From Brachypterus glaber (lineage: Eukaryota > Arthropoda > Insecta > Coleoptera > Kateretidae), in assembly GCA_958510825.1 (NCBI GenBank), contig OY294050.1:6487340-6551339 (forward strand): a stretch of 64,000 bases of DNA, read 5' to 3'. Positions 46,446-57,405 of this stretch are shown piece by piece (the first letter of the stretch is position 1; each line of letters begins with the position of its first letter). A program made the translations under genes and the position numbers. Under the pieces are notes generated by a model. That model ran no database searches. It saw nothing but the letters and a program-made list of their open reading frames with translations, and was not told where the DNA came from.

Positions 46446-46500
46446 ACATGTAGTGCCATCTCTTGTTTATAAAAGTAAATAAAACTGTAGCAAAATTAGC

Positions 46501-46516
<16 letters not shown>

Positions 46517-46583
<67 letters not shown>
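46517..46583. repeat. (TA)n microsatellite
   Basis: About 33 TA units preceded by an A-run. Confidence 0.95.
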
Positions 46584-46585
<2 letters not shown>

Positions 46586-46965
46586 CCATGAAATATTGAA
46601 TAATTTAATGCAATTTAAAGTTTTGCTTTAAAATTACATAAAGTTTATTAGTTTTTCTTAATATTTGACCAGTTTTTTATCAATTTAGTTCAAAAAATTA
46701 AAAATGCTCCATCTATTGTTAAAATTTTAAACCTGATATCTGTCACAAAAATCTGACATAACCTTCAATTTTTGCATTATAATTTATAAATATGTGCTAA
46801 AATTAAATAAAAATCTTTTTTAAGTACTGATTTGATAAAATTATTAAATAACATTAATTGATTTATTTAAAAATATGTGTTTTGTTGCATTTACAATGTC
46901 GAGTCACAAAAAACATTGTTTTTTACCTTGTCCGCAGTTTAAAGCCATACAGTGTTTCATATTTG

Positions 46966-47108
46966 CAGTCGAAGAAAAATTATAGTCTACAACACGTATG
47001 GAATAGTCATTCCGCGCTCGCGGGACCGTCAAACTCGCCTGCCGGCTCGTATGACAAACTTTCCGCTCCCGCGGAATATTGTCTATTCCATACTAGTTAT
47101 AGAATATA
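46966..47108. repeat. CGCGCTCGCGGG hairpin, copy 2
   Basis: CAGTCGAAGAAAAATTATAG, arms ATTCCGCGCTCGCGGGACCG / CGCTCCCGCGGAATATTG, centre CTCGCCTGCCGGCTCG. Two overlapping plus-strand frames here read the GC-rich hairpin and are not genes. Confidence 0.6.
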
Positions 47109-47289
47109 TTATTTTAGCAGCATATTTATTTATGTATTTATTTATTAATTAATTTAAAAGCTAATTATTAAAAAAAAAGTCTTCCAGCCTACTGCTTGTA
47201 TGTGTACACATATTTAAAGAGATATATCTTTTTGATGCATATCTGAAAGTAAACTATCGATACTGCAATGGGCAAGTACAGAGATGTAA

Positions 47290-47420
47290 GATCGAGTGTG
47301 CTGGGCGAGGTGGGACAGGTGGGGGGGAGGGGGGACACTCGGGCAGCCAGGTGCATACCCTGGGGGTACGCATTCCGTACAAAACACGCGCGTATTTGCT
47401 CATCTCTATCGGTCAGACTG
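47290..47420. other. GC-rich stretch, unrecognised
   Basis: GGTGGGGGGGAGGGGGG, CCCTGGGGGTACGC and ACACGCGCGTATTTGC. Its composition is unlike its surroundings, and it lies against the left arm of a foldback. Confidence 0.35.
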
Positions 47421-47427
47421 GATGTCT

Positions 47428-47838
47428 CTCTTTTACATATACATATATTATTTTTTTGAGAAATATTTTCAAAATTTTCATATATTTTTTAGTTTTTTTT
47501 TTTTCATTTTTCAAAATTGTGCTGCAGCCAAAAAGTCCAGAAATTACACACCTCTTTGCTGGACGAGTTATACCTCGTATAGGAGGCTCGCAAAAAGGCG
47601 AGCCCAATTAAGAAATACGAAAATTCTGTCAGGTGTGGCTTTTAGTAATAACACGGGCACACACAAAAAAGGTCTGTACCACTAAGCACAACTTTGAAGT
47701 ATACATTTTGATTTTCTTTACCGTGTTATGGGCTTTTTCTCTTCTAGTTTACCCAAACAAAAAAAAACTAAAAAATATATGATAATTTTGAAAATATTTC
47801 TCAAAAAAATAATATATGTATATATAAAAGAGAAAGGC
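47428..47838. mobile_element. Foldback with about 80-bp arms
   Basis: CTCTCTTTTACATATACATA ... TTTTTTGAGAAATATTTTCA (left) is mirrored exactly at 47755-47838. The spacer includes a small hairpin GAGGCTCGC / GCGAGCCC. Frames across the spacer (47296-47685) are not supported as genes. Confidence 0.7.
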
Positions 47839-47929
47839 CCTAAAAAAGGAAACTAAAGCATTTAACTTCAAATATTTTACCGGTACATAATTTTATGTAA
47901 AAAATATAATTTTAGGTATCATTAACGCA

Positions 47930-48064
47930 TATCCACAAGCTCGCATAACAACATAGTACATAAGAATGCGGTACCGTGATTGGCTTACAAGATACATGGC
48001 GGCACATCAAGCCAATCACGGCATCGCATTCGTATATACTAGGTTGTTATGCGAGCCTGTGTAT
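47930..48064. mobile_element. Palindromic GATGCCGTGATTGGC element, copy 3
   Basis: Arms CTCGCATAACAACATAGTAC / GTTGTTATGCGAGCCTG, with the loop in the opposite orientation to copies 2 and 4 (TTACAAGATACATGGCGG). Confidence 0.75.
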
Positions 48065-48778
48065 ATACCCTTAGCTCAGGCAATGTAAAAATTATTTTAA
48101 TAGTTCATATTTCATAAATAAAACTTTTACTTAAAAAAAAAATCTTATAATTATTTGTAAGACGTAAAATAGCAGTCAATTAACCCAGATGTCAAACATT
48201 ATCAAAAGCACAATAAAAATAATAAAAATATCACTAAGAGTTATTCTTAAACCACTAATCATAGCTGCCTTTATCTAATTTTTTACTCAGATTCTACCCG
48301 GAGTTTAGAAAAATTAAATCTGCATAAATATTTTTAAAATATTAAAAAAAAACTTTTAAAATTTCAAACAAGCGGTTGAAAAAATTTAATATGTAATCAA
48401 TTCAAACAAAAACGACCTTAATTGAGCATGCGGAGAACTAACAGCATTATATGTTATTTTATAGGCTGAACTCAAACATATCGAATGTCATTTTTTTTCA
48501 ATCTTTTTTTGGTCTTTATCTTTAATCCTGTGAACGCGCACAAGAAGCAAAAGAGTAGGCCCTGTGAGAAATATCCCATTGGTGGGAAAAACAGTTGAAT
48601 ACCACCGTAGCAGCATGCTGCCCTCTCACTCAAAAACACCTCAAATAGTTTTTAATTTTTATACAATTACCAAAGATTCTAAATGAAGAAAAAACCAATT
48701 AATTCAAATAAATATTTAGTGTGCTCAAATATAAATTTAAAGTCACAGCCCAGGGACGTAACATTACTGACGTTATAC
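48065..48778. other. Intergenic, nothing recognised
   Basis: No frame or repeat identified. Confidence 0.35.
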
Positions 48779-49046
48779 TAACGTCCCAAATATGACGTTA
48801 GAATAACGAGATATATAATATCTCTACAATTAATAGTTATTTATGGCATGAAAGAGAAAAATAGTCTGAAGACGGAGTGGGTTAATTTTATAGAGGGCAA
48901 TATTATAATATGAGATCCTATGACATGATTTTATAGAAAAGTCTTGTCGACGTCTGATATACGTCGTATGTTTGACGTCACAAATATAACCTAAAACTGA
49001 CGTCGATAGTACGTCGGGGACGTCATCTGGTTTGCTGGATAGGGAT
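48779..49046. repeat. ACGTC-rich repeat, copy 2
   Basis: The left part has TACTAACGTCCCAAATATGA. The right part from GTCTTGTCGACGTCTGATAT to GACGTCATCTGGTTTGCTGG matches 9292-9393 and carries TGACGTCA at 48973-48980. Between them is a diverged GTGGGTAAAG-family fragment (TTATTTATGGCATGA, AGAGGGCAATAT). Confidence 0.6.
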
Positions 49047-49553
49047 GGTAGATATAAAAGAATTAGATACATTTGAAATAGAGGATTATAAAGCTAAAAT
49101 GGTGGTAAAACGAGAATATTGAAGAATATTGGAAAAAAAGCGTATCTTGTGGAAAGGTCTACTTAGAAAAAGTCCAAACCTAGAGAAATGCTTGAGCCAG
49201 TTTTGGGACTGCAACATGATTACTGATGGTGATGACACAAGACATCTAGAGCAACTAAAAAACTTTAGTTAGTAGCAAGTGGATTTTGATTTAACATCCA
49301 AAATAGTAAAAAAATCCCAGTTGACTCAAATAGTCTGAAATTTAGCAGAGATGTTAACGAGAGCAAAAAAAGTTATGATTTAAATGCTAAACTAGCTGTA
49401 GACTACTTCAAGAAGTATTTAGCTTAAGAGTTCTTTAGTTATTTCGGCAGAATGCTGAAGACACAATATCTTTGTTCTAAGCCTGCGTCGATGGCAACTT
49501 TTAAAGGAATGTTAATTGCCACTCGAGAACTTCTTCGATGGTCTACACATTGA
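49045..49553 (+). pseudogene. Degenerate F-box-like pseudogene
   Basis: Frame A (49045-49269) is open apart from one TGA at 49120. It reads MVDIKELDTFEIEDYKA, then RILEKKRILWKGLLRKSP, then LSQFWDCNMITDGDD, resembling the tail of an F-box (an acidic -ED- helix, then -ILE...LWKGL-). After a frame change, 49290-49550 is open apart from one TAA (49425) and reads VNESKKSYDLNAKLAVDYF, then FGRMLKTQYLCSKPASM, to a TGA at 49551. The long, mixed-composition frames with few lesions suggest a decayed gene or retrocopy. F-box assignment is by eye only. Confidence 0.4.
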
Positions 49554-49611
49554 TGCCAAATTTCAGGGAAATACCAAGTAATAGGGACAGTTTTGAAATT
49601 CTTTAGATACA

Positions 49612-50745
49612 TACACTACACTCAGAAAATGTCATTGTAATTTTAATACTAAATTTTATTTGTAAATACATATTTGTTATTTATATCGCCTCCATTGTTA
49701 TTTAATACTTTACTTGTGATATTACCCAGGTAGCAAGGGATGTTATATTACAAGAAATTAACATCACTTTTGGGTGTATTTTTAAACTAAATCATAACAT
49801 CACATAATATTGAAAAATAACATGTATTTAACATCACATTTGCAACGTTACACGTGTGACGTGACAACCATGTTATTTAATAACAAATATTTAGCAACGC
49901 TGTGAATATATAGCATGTCACATATTAACGTGGCTTTCACATGAATGTCATGTTATTTTGCTTCTCACCGACGTTCGAAGCAAAAAAATCTATATAAGAT
50001 GATGTTGATAGAGTAAATTATTATAAGGAAATTGTATACACATTATACGATTTCCAATGGATAGGGGGCTCTGCCGGGCTTCTCAAGACCACGGACACGG
50101 ATTATATTCTCCGCTTAATCTGCAATTTCGTATTTAGAATCTATCTGTTTCAATCTGTGATTGTTTCAATTACTGATTGATTTTAAATCCGATTTTTTTA
50201 TAGGGTTATAGCGTTTTTAATGGTTTTAATTTAGAAAAAGCTAATTTCCTAAAATATTATTTAAATATTAAAGTACCAGTAACGGCATCCATAAGATATT
50301 AGATATAACAGGAATGTGGATTTATGATGTCACAAACACGTTATTTTCGGGATGTCATTGTGTGATGTTATTAGGGTCGGACTTAGGACATCCCCACCAT
50401 GCTACATTCTTGTTAAATGAGACTACAATCTTAACATCACATGTCACATATTAACGTGACTTTCACGTGAATGTCATGTTATTTTGCTACCTGGGTAAAT
50501 ACTACAATGTGTGTATTTCGGTGTGTATTATATACAATATGTTGTCATACTACCACATCCCAACGTGCTGGTACATTTGGATCCCCACGCAACATGTGTT
50601 TATTAAAACTAGCATGTTATAGTACAAATTACTGTGACATTTGGTAAATCATATAACACTTATGGTATACTTTGAGTTATTGTTAAGTTGTATTACTGAT
50701 CTAGTTTAAAGTATGTTACAGTATTCAGAAAAATTAACAATCGGT
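49612..50745 (+). mobile_element. TGTTACAGTATT family element, split by an insertion
   Basis: ACACTCAGAAAATGTCATTG to AGTATGTTACAGTATTCAG. It is interrupted by the 771-bp element at 49725-50495. The sister copy at 13556 is uninterrupted at this site. Confidence 0.75.
49725..50495. mobile_element. CCCAGGTAGCAA TIR element
   Basis: 771 bp with ends CCCAGGTAGCAAGGGATGTT and, reversed, CCCAGGTAGCAAAATAACAT, and TA on both sides (49723-49724, 50496-50497). The right terminal 50 bp (CACATATTAACGTGAC, CATGTTATTTTGCT) is also present internally at about 49917-49962. Rich in AACATCAC motifs. Confidence 0.8.
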
Positions 50746-50849
50746 AAATAATACCAAAATTTTGATTAGTAATAATATAAGGATTGCAACCACACACAAT
50801 TACACACTGATAAAATGATCCTTTTTTTACTTTTCTCTGTTGGTTAGTG

Positions 50850-51115
50850 TTATTTTACTGTAAAATACTTTAAACTAGATCAATAACACAACAACTACAA
50901 CTTAAAGTATACCAAACTATAACTGTGATATAATTTACCAAATGTTACAGTATTAATAAACACATGATGCGTGGGGATCCAAATGTACCAGCACGGTCTC
51001 TATGTTAGTATGACAACATTTTGTATAGAATACACACATATCACAAGTAAAGTATTAAATACCAATGATGGCGATATAAATAAAAAATATGTATTAACAA
51101 ATGACATTCAGTATT
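50850..51115 (-). mobile_element. TGTTACAGTATT family element, inverted neighbour
   Basis: Reverse-orientation copy facing the previous one: ACTTTAAACTAGATCAATAA to AAATGACATTCAGTATTAAA. Together, 49612-51115 form a large inverted pair. Confidence 0.7.
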
Positions 51116-51394
51116 AAAAATACAACGAAATTGTGTAGGAAAAAAATGCACCTACTATGTTATTTTCACTTAATTAAAGAATTCATGAAATAGAAACTGG
51201 ATTATAACAAGCCGTTTTTAAGGAACAAAACTAAAAATACTAGTTCAATTAGCCCAACCCGAGGTCTTTAAAGTATGAATTAAGCATAATTATAATAAAA
51301 AAGCTTTATTAAAGACATAGAAATAGCTGTGTATGCTCAGAAATACATTTTCCGTAAACTTTAACCTAGTATAAAAAGTATATTTTGGAGTGTT

Positions 51395-51481
51395 ACGCCC
51401 ATGTTAATGGTATAGGAAAATAGCGTTACAGGGGGGGTCCAAAATGATCAAAATTTGCGTTACGTAATACTTGAACGTTCC
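51395..51481. mobile_element. PIF/Harbinger-like MITE, most of a copy
   Basis: AGCGTTACAGGGGGGGTCC to GCGTTACGTAATACTTGAAC and GTTCC. The left terminus is degraded (GTTACGCCCATG). Confidence 0.6.
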
Positions 51482-52175
51482 TCAACTACTAACAAAGTTC
51501 ATGCAATTAATTTCTGCAACTACTAGTGAGCTAATTAGTTACTTTTAAATATAACTAATTACGTTGGCAACACTGTAAATTAGCTACAATGTCACAATGT
51601 GGAGTTCCCACATATAAAAACACGAATGGAGTTAATTAACGTTTGTCGTTTTAAAAATAAATTGAACGGATATACCTATATGTATATTCTTATAAATAAA
51701 ACAAAATATTCTAGAAATAATAAAAAAATATATAAAAAAATGTTTATTATCATTTATTAAAATTTTTTTGATATTTTAGATAATCTTTTAAAAACAATTT
51801 AAATAATTGCGCGGAAGTATATCATATCATAATTAAAATTAGTAGTGCCATCTATCGAATATGTTGCAAACTAAACAGCGTAACTTTAATTCTTACCTTA
51901 TACACTAGTCCGTTTTACAGATGTCAATGGTAAAAGATACAACAGATTTCCAAGTATTCAAGAAAATAGTCTGTTTTTTAAAACAGACTTTAAAAAGATT
52001 CCAGTAATTGTTTTTAAACAATTAAAAGAAAATAAATGCAGAGAACTTGAACATTCAATAAAATTTCAGACTGGTTTTGGGTATTTTCTGCCAGATGGCA
52101 GAAAAATAAACTTTAAAAATTTAAATTTTAAAATATTTTTGAATCATTGCTAATTTTATAATAAATATGAGTGGC
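51482..52175. other. AT-rich intergenic, nothing recognised
   Basis: No supported feature. Confidence 0.35.
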
Positions 52176-52230
52176 CGAAGTGGAAGAAAGTGTAACATCA
52201 TTTATGAATGATGTTACACTTTCTTCCAAT
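52176..52230. repeat. 46-bp near-perfect palindrome
   Basis: GGAAGAAAGTGTAACATCAT and ATGATGTTACACTTTCTTCC are separated by only six bases (TTATGA). Confidence 0.85.
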
Positions 52231-52255
52231 TTTAATAATCATAAATATTTAAAAA

Positions 52256-52257
<2 letters not shown>

Positions 52258-52288
<31 letters not shown>

Positions 52289-52289
52289 A
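52258..52289. repeat. (ATT)n microsatellite
   Basis: About ten ATT units. Confidence 0.9.
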
Positions 52290-52439
52290 TTTTAAACACA
52301 AACAGAACCGGAGCGAGCCCGGGAAAACTTTTTCCCAGGCTCTCCATTTTTCTAAAACATAAAAAATAATTTTCCAAAGAAAAATGATGACTTTACCCCT
52401 GGCAGAAAATTTTAATGATTAAAAAAAAGGTCCTTGCGT

Positions 52440-52625
52440 CTGAGAAAAACCTTTCCCCTGTCGGAAAACAAAATGACGCCGGGCCCCCTTGGAAACGGCG
52501 CTGGGTTCTTCTCAGACCAGACCCGGGCCCGGGGAAGCTTCTCCCCCTGAATCTAGCCCTGAATGCAAGATTTTAGATTCGGGATCGTGCACAAATTACG
52601 TAAGATTTTCGGGAGGGGGTCCGAG
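52440..52625. other. GC-rich stretch with a GGGATCGTGC element end
   Basis: Contains GACGCCGGGCCCCC and CAGACCCGGGCCCGGGG. GGGATCGTGCACAAATTACG (52579 onward), then CGGGAGGGGGTCC, is an end of the same family as 36635-36866. The rest is unassigned. Confidence 0.45.
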
Positions 52626-52879
52626 AAATCTAACTATCTATTTTATAAAAAAATACATTTTTCATGTAATTTTTTATTTTTTTTTATGAATATTCTGGTA
52701 AAAATACTAAAATATGCGGACCAGGTATTTTGTATGTAATTTTAGATTAATTTATACGTAAATAATCTATTTTACAAGTAATTATTTATAAAATTTACAA
52801 TATTATTGTACATTTAAGTATACTAAGTTAATTTAATTTTTAGACTGAAAAAAGGATTCCTTAAAATCACATTATCTTG

Positions 52880-53418
52880 TTATCTGTTTAATAACTCAGG
52901 AACCCTTTGAGATATATCAACGAGGTTTTGCACGTCAACTAATCCTACCAAGGCCCGTTTTTATGTGTTATTTTCATGTACTTATTTCAACCAGGGGTGT
53001 GCGAAACGGGGGGGGCTTATCAGTTTTTTGTCCCAAACTTTTTTCTGTGTAACTTTTTTGCAATTTTATTTTTGAAATATGATTCCTCAGGTCAAAAAAA
53101 AGGTACTCTTGTTGTAATACTGTAGGATTAACCGTTTTCGAGAAAAGTTCATTTGAAGGTGAAATTTCACGGTTCGAGGACGAAAAATTAAATACTAAAA
53201 TGTCGAAAACCAAAATTTTAATGATGCAGTGTTATTCTACATCAAAAACTAAGAAAAAAAGTTTCCATACATGTAGGTCGAAAAAACGTTTTTAAAGCTA
53301 CCATAGCCCTTTAAAAATGGTGCATATTTAGGAGACCATAGCTCCATTAGGATTGATTTTTGGAAGTACCTGTATATGAGGGTTTTTTCTTAGTTTTTAA
53401 TGTACATTCACCCTGTAT
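52880..53418 (+). mobile_element. CAGGGTG family, right part
   Basis: AACTCAGGAACCCTTTGAGA, GGGGGGGCTTATCAGTTTTT and CTGTAGGATTAACCGTTTTC match 43163-43660. It ends TACATTCACCCTGTAT at the window side of the next MITE. Confidence 0.65.
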
Positions 53419-53426
53419 AGCAGTCT

Positions 53427-53500
53427 CAACGAACTGATAACTGGTGATACTTTATTTTAACCGTATGCGTATTCTAGAGAAAAGAGTTATTAGTTCTTTG
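53427..53500. mobile_element. hAT-like MITE, copy 6 (internally deleted)
   Basis: Only 74 bp, with both ends kept (CAACGAACTGATAACT and AGAGTTATTAGTTCTTTG) and a perfect 8-bp duplication AGCAGTCT (53419-53426, 53501-53508). The right duplication overlaps the stop codon of the cathepsin gene (53507-53509). Confidence 0.8.
53451..53456 (-). terminator. Candidate polyadenylation signal AATAAA
   Basis: On the minus strand AATAAA lies about 50 bases past the cathepsin stop codon, inside the MITE at 53427-53500. It is the nearest canonical signal I see. Confidence 0.45.
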
Positions 53501-53506
53501 AGCAGT

Positions 53507-56233
53507 CTAGTTTTTTTTTAAATTAATATCAAATGCCGCAACTTCATGGGCCATTCCACAAATATTTTTCCCATAACTCAAGTACACATAACCTTGATCT
53601 CCAAAATTTTTGCCCCACGTGTTTCGAACTATGTAAAAGGGGATATCTCCAGAAATATCATAGCCCACTATTTGTACGGCATGGTTTAAGTAATCAAAAT
53701 GGCTGTCACAATGGAACTGGATGATGCCGCTTACGTAGTTTTGCCAAGTTCGGGCATTTACGGATACCATTATGGGGCCCAGGTTTGCCAACAGCTCTAA
53801 AAGTACTTCTTCGCTATCAATAAAACTAAAAAATAAAAAAAATAAAAAAAATTGATTTACTTAAAGGAGAAAAACCAAAATTACCTTGCACATTCATAAT
53901 CTATAACCTCAACAGTACTATTGGAAATAACATCTTCTTTACAGTTTTGATCATTTAAGGTCAAAGGATAATCCTTTTCTTTAACTACTTTTATTTTATT
54001 TGAGGTTAACCAGTCTAAGAGGATACAAATGTCCCCTCCGTCACAGCCATAATTATTTTCTGAGCAGTCTATCATTTGTTGGACACTATATTTTTCTAGT
54101 TTTCCTAAAATTTTAAACAGTTATTATACATATTCACAGCGCCTGCGCTAGAATGCTTGTAGTTTCAAATTTTCAAAAATTTACATAAGTTGTCCTAGAC
54201 AAAAAATTCTTGGATATAAATTTGTTTCATGTTTCAAAACAAGAAACTTTTTTTGAATGTCCGTCTATCCGATGTCACAATTTTTGTGGACACGATAACT
54301 CAAGAACGAATAATCCGATCGAATTGAAACTTTCAGGAAAAAGCAAGTCCTATAAGGGGAAAATCCCTATTGTTTTTTAAAGTTACTTTTATTATAGAGA
54401 TCAATTCTACCAATTTTAAAACTAATCCCCCTCAAAACATAAAAGTTATGGGGTTAACCTTCTTAAAAATGTATTTATTTTTTTTTGAAAATATTTTTTT
54501 TGGGAAAATGCAATATACCATTTACTTTGAATAATATATAATAGAATGCATAGCATATCATATCTTCACGGCTTGTTTTTACTTTCTCCTAGAGAAAAAC
54601 AGCCATTCTTTTGAAACTACCGAGTACAAAAAAAAAGTTAAATGAAATATAGAAAGATCCTATTACGTACCATATTTTATCGCCATTAGTGATTCTATGG
54701 TCTGAATGGTTGAAAATGCCCAACATGCACCACAGTGAAGTTGATCTTTTATTTCAGTACACTAAAAGAAAAACAAAAAACTCTTATTTTAGAAGTGCGC
54801 CTTCGACAAAATAGTTTTTATTTTTTATAATTTTGGCGAAGGCGCTTACGTTATAGAGTCAAAATCATAATCAAAAACATAAGATTAAAATATTATACAT
54901 GTTCATTATTTGTTAAGCGACGAGCCGAAGCCGAGTTACAGAGCAAAAACAAAGCAAATACGTTTTTGCATATAACTGTGAAAAAAAATCGCACAGGGGT
55001 GCAAATTTGGATTTAAGCTTTTCAACGGAATCCCTTTTTAATAACAAAAAAAAAGAGAGTGTGCATATCACCGCAAAGTCAAACTACCGTTCGACTGGGC
55101 TAAATGGATGAAAATATCATAATATGCAACAGATGACGGAATTTAAGTACTATTTTGACATAGTCAGTCCAAAAAGCTGTGAACTTCAGCAATAAAAAAA
55201 ACATATGTATTTGGTTAAAACTAAAAAAGGCCTAATTTAACGAAAATCTGTATCTTTTTGCAATTAAATAAAAAAAGATAACACCAAATTTTAAGAATAG
55301 AATTTTTTTTTAATGAAAAAGTTGTTTTAGCGATATTTACCTTATTTCTCCAGTCGACCTTTTTTGGAAAAGATTTTCTAATTGATCTCAAAAACCTTCT
55401 ATTTTCTTTTGATCCATTTTCCGACGTATTAGGTAATTTATTTAAAATTCTGTTAAACTTCATTCTTCTCGGATTAAAATCTAATAATTGCCGTTTTTCA
55501 AACTCATCTTCAGGAAAATCCGAAAATTTTGTTAATCCGTATTTTGCATCTTCAGGGTGCATACGTTTCGAATTGAGAACATTAATGTTTTGTAGAGATT
55601 TCTAAAAATTTAACATTGTTTTGTAAAGATCTCTATAAATTTAACAATATTTTGTAAAATTGAACAATGTTTTTTAAAGACTTCTAAAAATTTAACAATG
55701 TTTTGTAAAGGCTTAAAAATTTAACAATGTTTTTTAGAGACTTCTAAAAATTTAACCATGTTTTTTAGAGACTTTTAAAAATTTAACTATGTCTTGTAGA
55801 TGCTTCCAAAAATTTAACAATGTTTTGTAAATTATTCCAGATATTTAAAAATGTTTAGTAGAGATTTCTAAAAATCTAATAATGTTTTGCAAAGACTTCT
55901 AATAATTTAACAATGTTTTTTGAAGGCTTCTAAACATTTAACAATTTTAGGCACTAGAATAAAAATATTTACATTTCGCGCATGAGTTATGCACAATTTT
56001 TTTTGTGAATACACTTTTTTTGTCTTTTTTATTTGTACACAACTTACCTTAAAAGCTTCAAATCTCAGTTCATATTCAGACTTATTGTCATATGTTTTAT
56101 TAAAATCTTTTATATAATTAACAAACTCAGTTTCATAATGTTCCAACTCCTGCCGAACTCTTAAAGGCACAAAACAAAACAACAATAATAAATAACATAG
56201 TTTTTCTAAATAGCTAAAGAACAAAGGTTCCAT
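53507..56233 (-). CDS. CTSO: Cathepsin O-like cysteine protease, complete, 5 exons
   Basis: Papain-family (C1A) endopeptidase, expected in lysosomes. Exons in minus-strand order: 56233-56048, 55601-55341, 54761-54671, 54104-53885, 53825-53507 (stop TAG 53509-53507). All introns are GT/AG and phases match, giving 358 residues. Residues 11-24 form a hydrophobic signal-like stretch. About 32-95 is an I29-type propeptide (ending GLTKFSDF). The mature part starts near KKVDW (142-146). The catalytic set is visible: Q156, C162 in CGACWAF, H301 in NHAVQIVGY, N321 in VRNTWG. VQQMIDC, YGCDGG and GIIQFHC fit cathepsin O better than cathepsin L or B. Exon 2 starts inside a minisatellite unit; a MITE abuts the stop. 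Assignment to O is from remembered family motifs. Confidence 0.85.
54175..54600. repeat. Old transposon remnant in cathepsin intron 3
   Basis: TGTCCGTCTATCCGATG, GGACACGATAACTC and AATAATCCGATCGAATTG are of the kind found in decayed transposon tails. ATATCTTCACGGCTTG near 54563 is a solo end of the 5660 family. No coding frame. Confidence 0.4.
55586..55946. repeat. About 31-bp minisatellite spanning the exon-2 acceptor
   Basis: Eleven to twelve degenerate units of AATGTTTTGTAGAGA + TTCTAAAAATTTAAC. On the gene strand each unit reads AAATTTTTAGAAGTCTCT, i.e. it contains a 3' splice-site-like TTTTTAG. The unit at the gene-proximal end is the real exon-2 boundary (55601/55602). Confidence 0.8.
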
Positions 56234-57324
56234 ATTTTAAAACAAATGTTATTTTAAAAACTCACATCTTATTAAGTATATGAGTTTTTTATAATTTTTC
56301 TTTGTATATTGTCGATACATTTATGTTATTATCTTCAAAAGTGTTTTGATCTCTACACTTATTTTTAAATAAAGCTGATAACATATTTTACAGTGTTGCC
56401 ATATTTATAATTTATTTTTATATGTGTAGCCAAATATACAGAGAAAACTATTATTTTACGATCAAATTATTGACGCATACAGTGTCGACGACGTGATTTC
56501 GGCTGACTTCCACTGTTTAAGGAGTATGTCTGTAGACATTTGGTGTTACCTTTATATGTGTATGTTGGCGTTTGGTACATCGATAGAAACTTTTTAAGGG
56601 ATGATAGAATAGCTTATTTTAAGTCTTTTAGACCAATTATACTCTCATACAAAGTCTCACCGTTTTTGAGATATCCGCCTTTTTAGATATTTTTGCGAAA
56701 TAGTTTTCCTGTATGTATATAATTTTTTATGATACTAAGTTTAAGTTTCTTCTAAATATTTTTTTTAGATATTCTTAATATTCACTTTTTTAAAACGATA
56801 CAAAAAGAAATGCCGAATTATTAGTATAAAAAATATGGAGGCCAAGTTTTTACTATTTAAGCCGTTAAGAAAATTTTGCTTACAATAGAAAAATAAATTC
56901 TAACCACTGTATTTTAACTTATAAATTGGCAAACATGTACCAAACACCCTTTATACTGTTGTATGAAAAATATTTAAAAAAATATGTAAAACTATAAAAA
57001 CTAAGAAAATTATTAAAAAAAAAGTTGTAGACAATTATTTTCCAAACCAAACAAATGTTTTATTATTATTTAATTTTAAAGTTATAATTGGTTCATATTA
57101 AATCTCCTGTAGCTATTAAACATTTATTAAGTTTTGCTATTTTAAATTGCAAAAATATTGATTAAAAAAGTTCTCTAAAGTTTTAGCAACTCATAATATC
57201 ATACCTAGTTATTATATTTGTATTATCATCAGAATTTAAGGGGATGCAATGTTATATCCTTTTACATTGTAGTGCTCAGTTATAAATACCTTCAGATATG
57301 ACATGTACCCTTAACACAGGAAAA
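56234..57324. other. Intergenic between cathepsin and receptor genes
   Basis: The two genes are divergent, starting 1.17 kb apart, so this stretch holds both promoters. Nothing repeated or conserved is seen except the last about 100 bp, which matches the second receptor upstream region. Confidence 0.5.
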
Positions 57325-57357
57325 TATTTAAATAATATTATACCCAATATCAAGTCA
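57325..57357 (+). promoter_or_regulatory. Candidate core promoter, receptor 1
   Basis: TATTTAAATA (57325-57334), then an initiator-like AGTCATTA with its A at 57357, 32 bp downstream. The same pair is conserved upstream of receptor 2 (63180, 63212), including the following CATTACAAATCAAACTGTT. Confidence 0.5.
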
Positions 57358-57405
57358 TTACAAATCAAACTGTTTTAAAGATATCAAATAGAATTTCTTT
57401 TAAAA

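Noticed and set aside
46858..47148. 96-codon frame
   Set aside because: Part of it is the CGCGCTCGCGGG hairpin repeat, which is also present at 46312 without that frame.
47296..47685. 129-codon frame and its overlapping neighbours
   Set aside because: It crosses a foldback arm and a GC-rich stretch, several frames are open at once, and no motif is present.
55586..55946. Regularly spaced repeats resembling a CRISPR array
   Set aside because: The units are contiguous, with no unique spacers, in a eukaryotic intron. This is a minisatellite.
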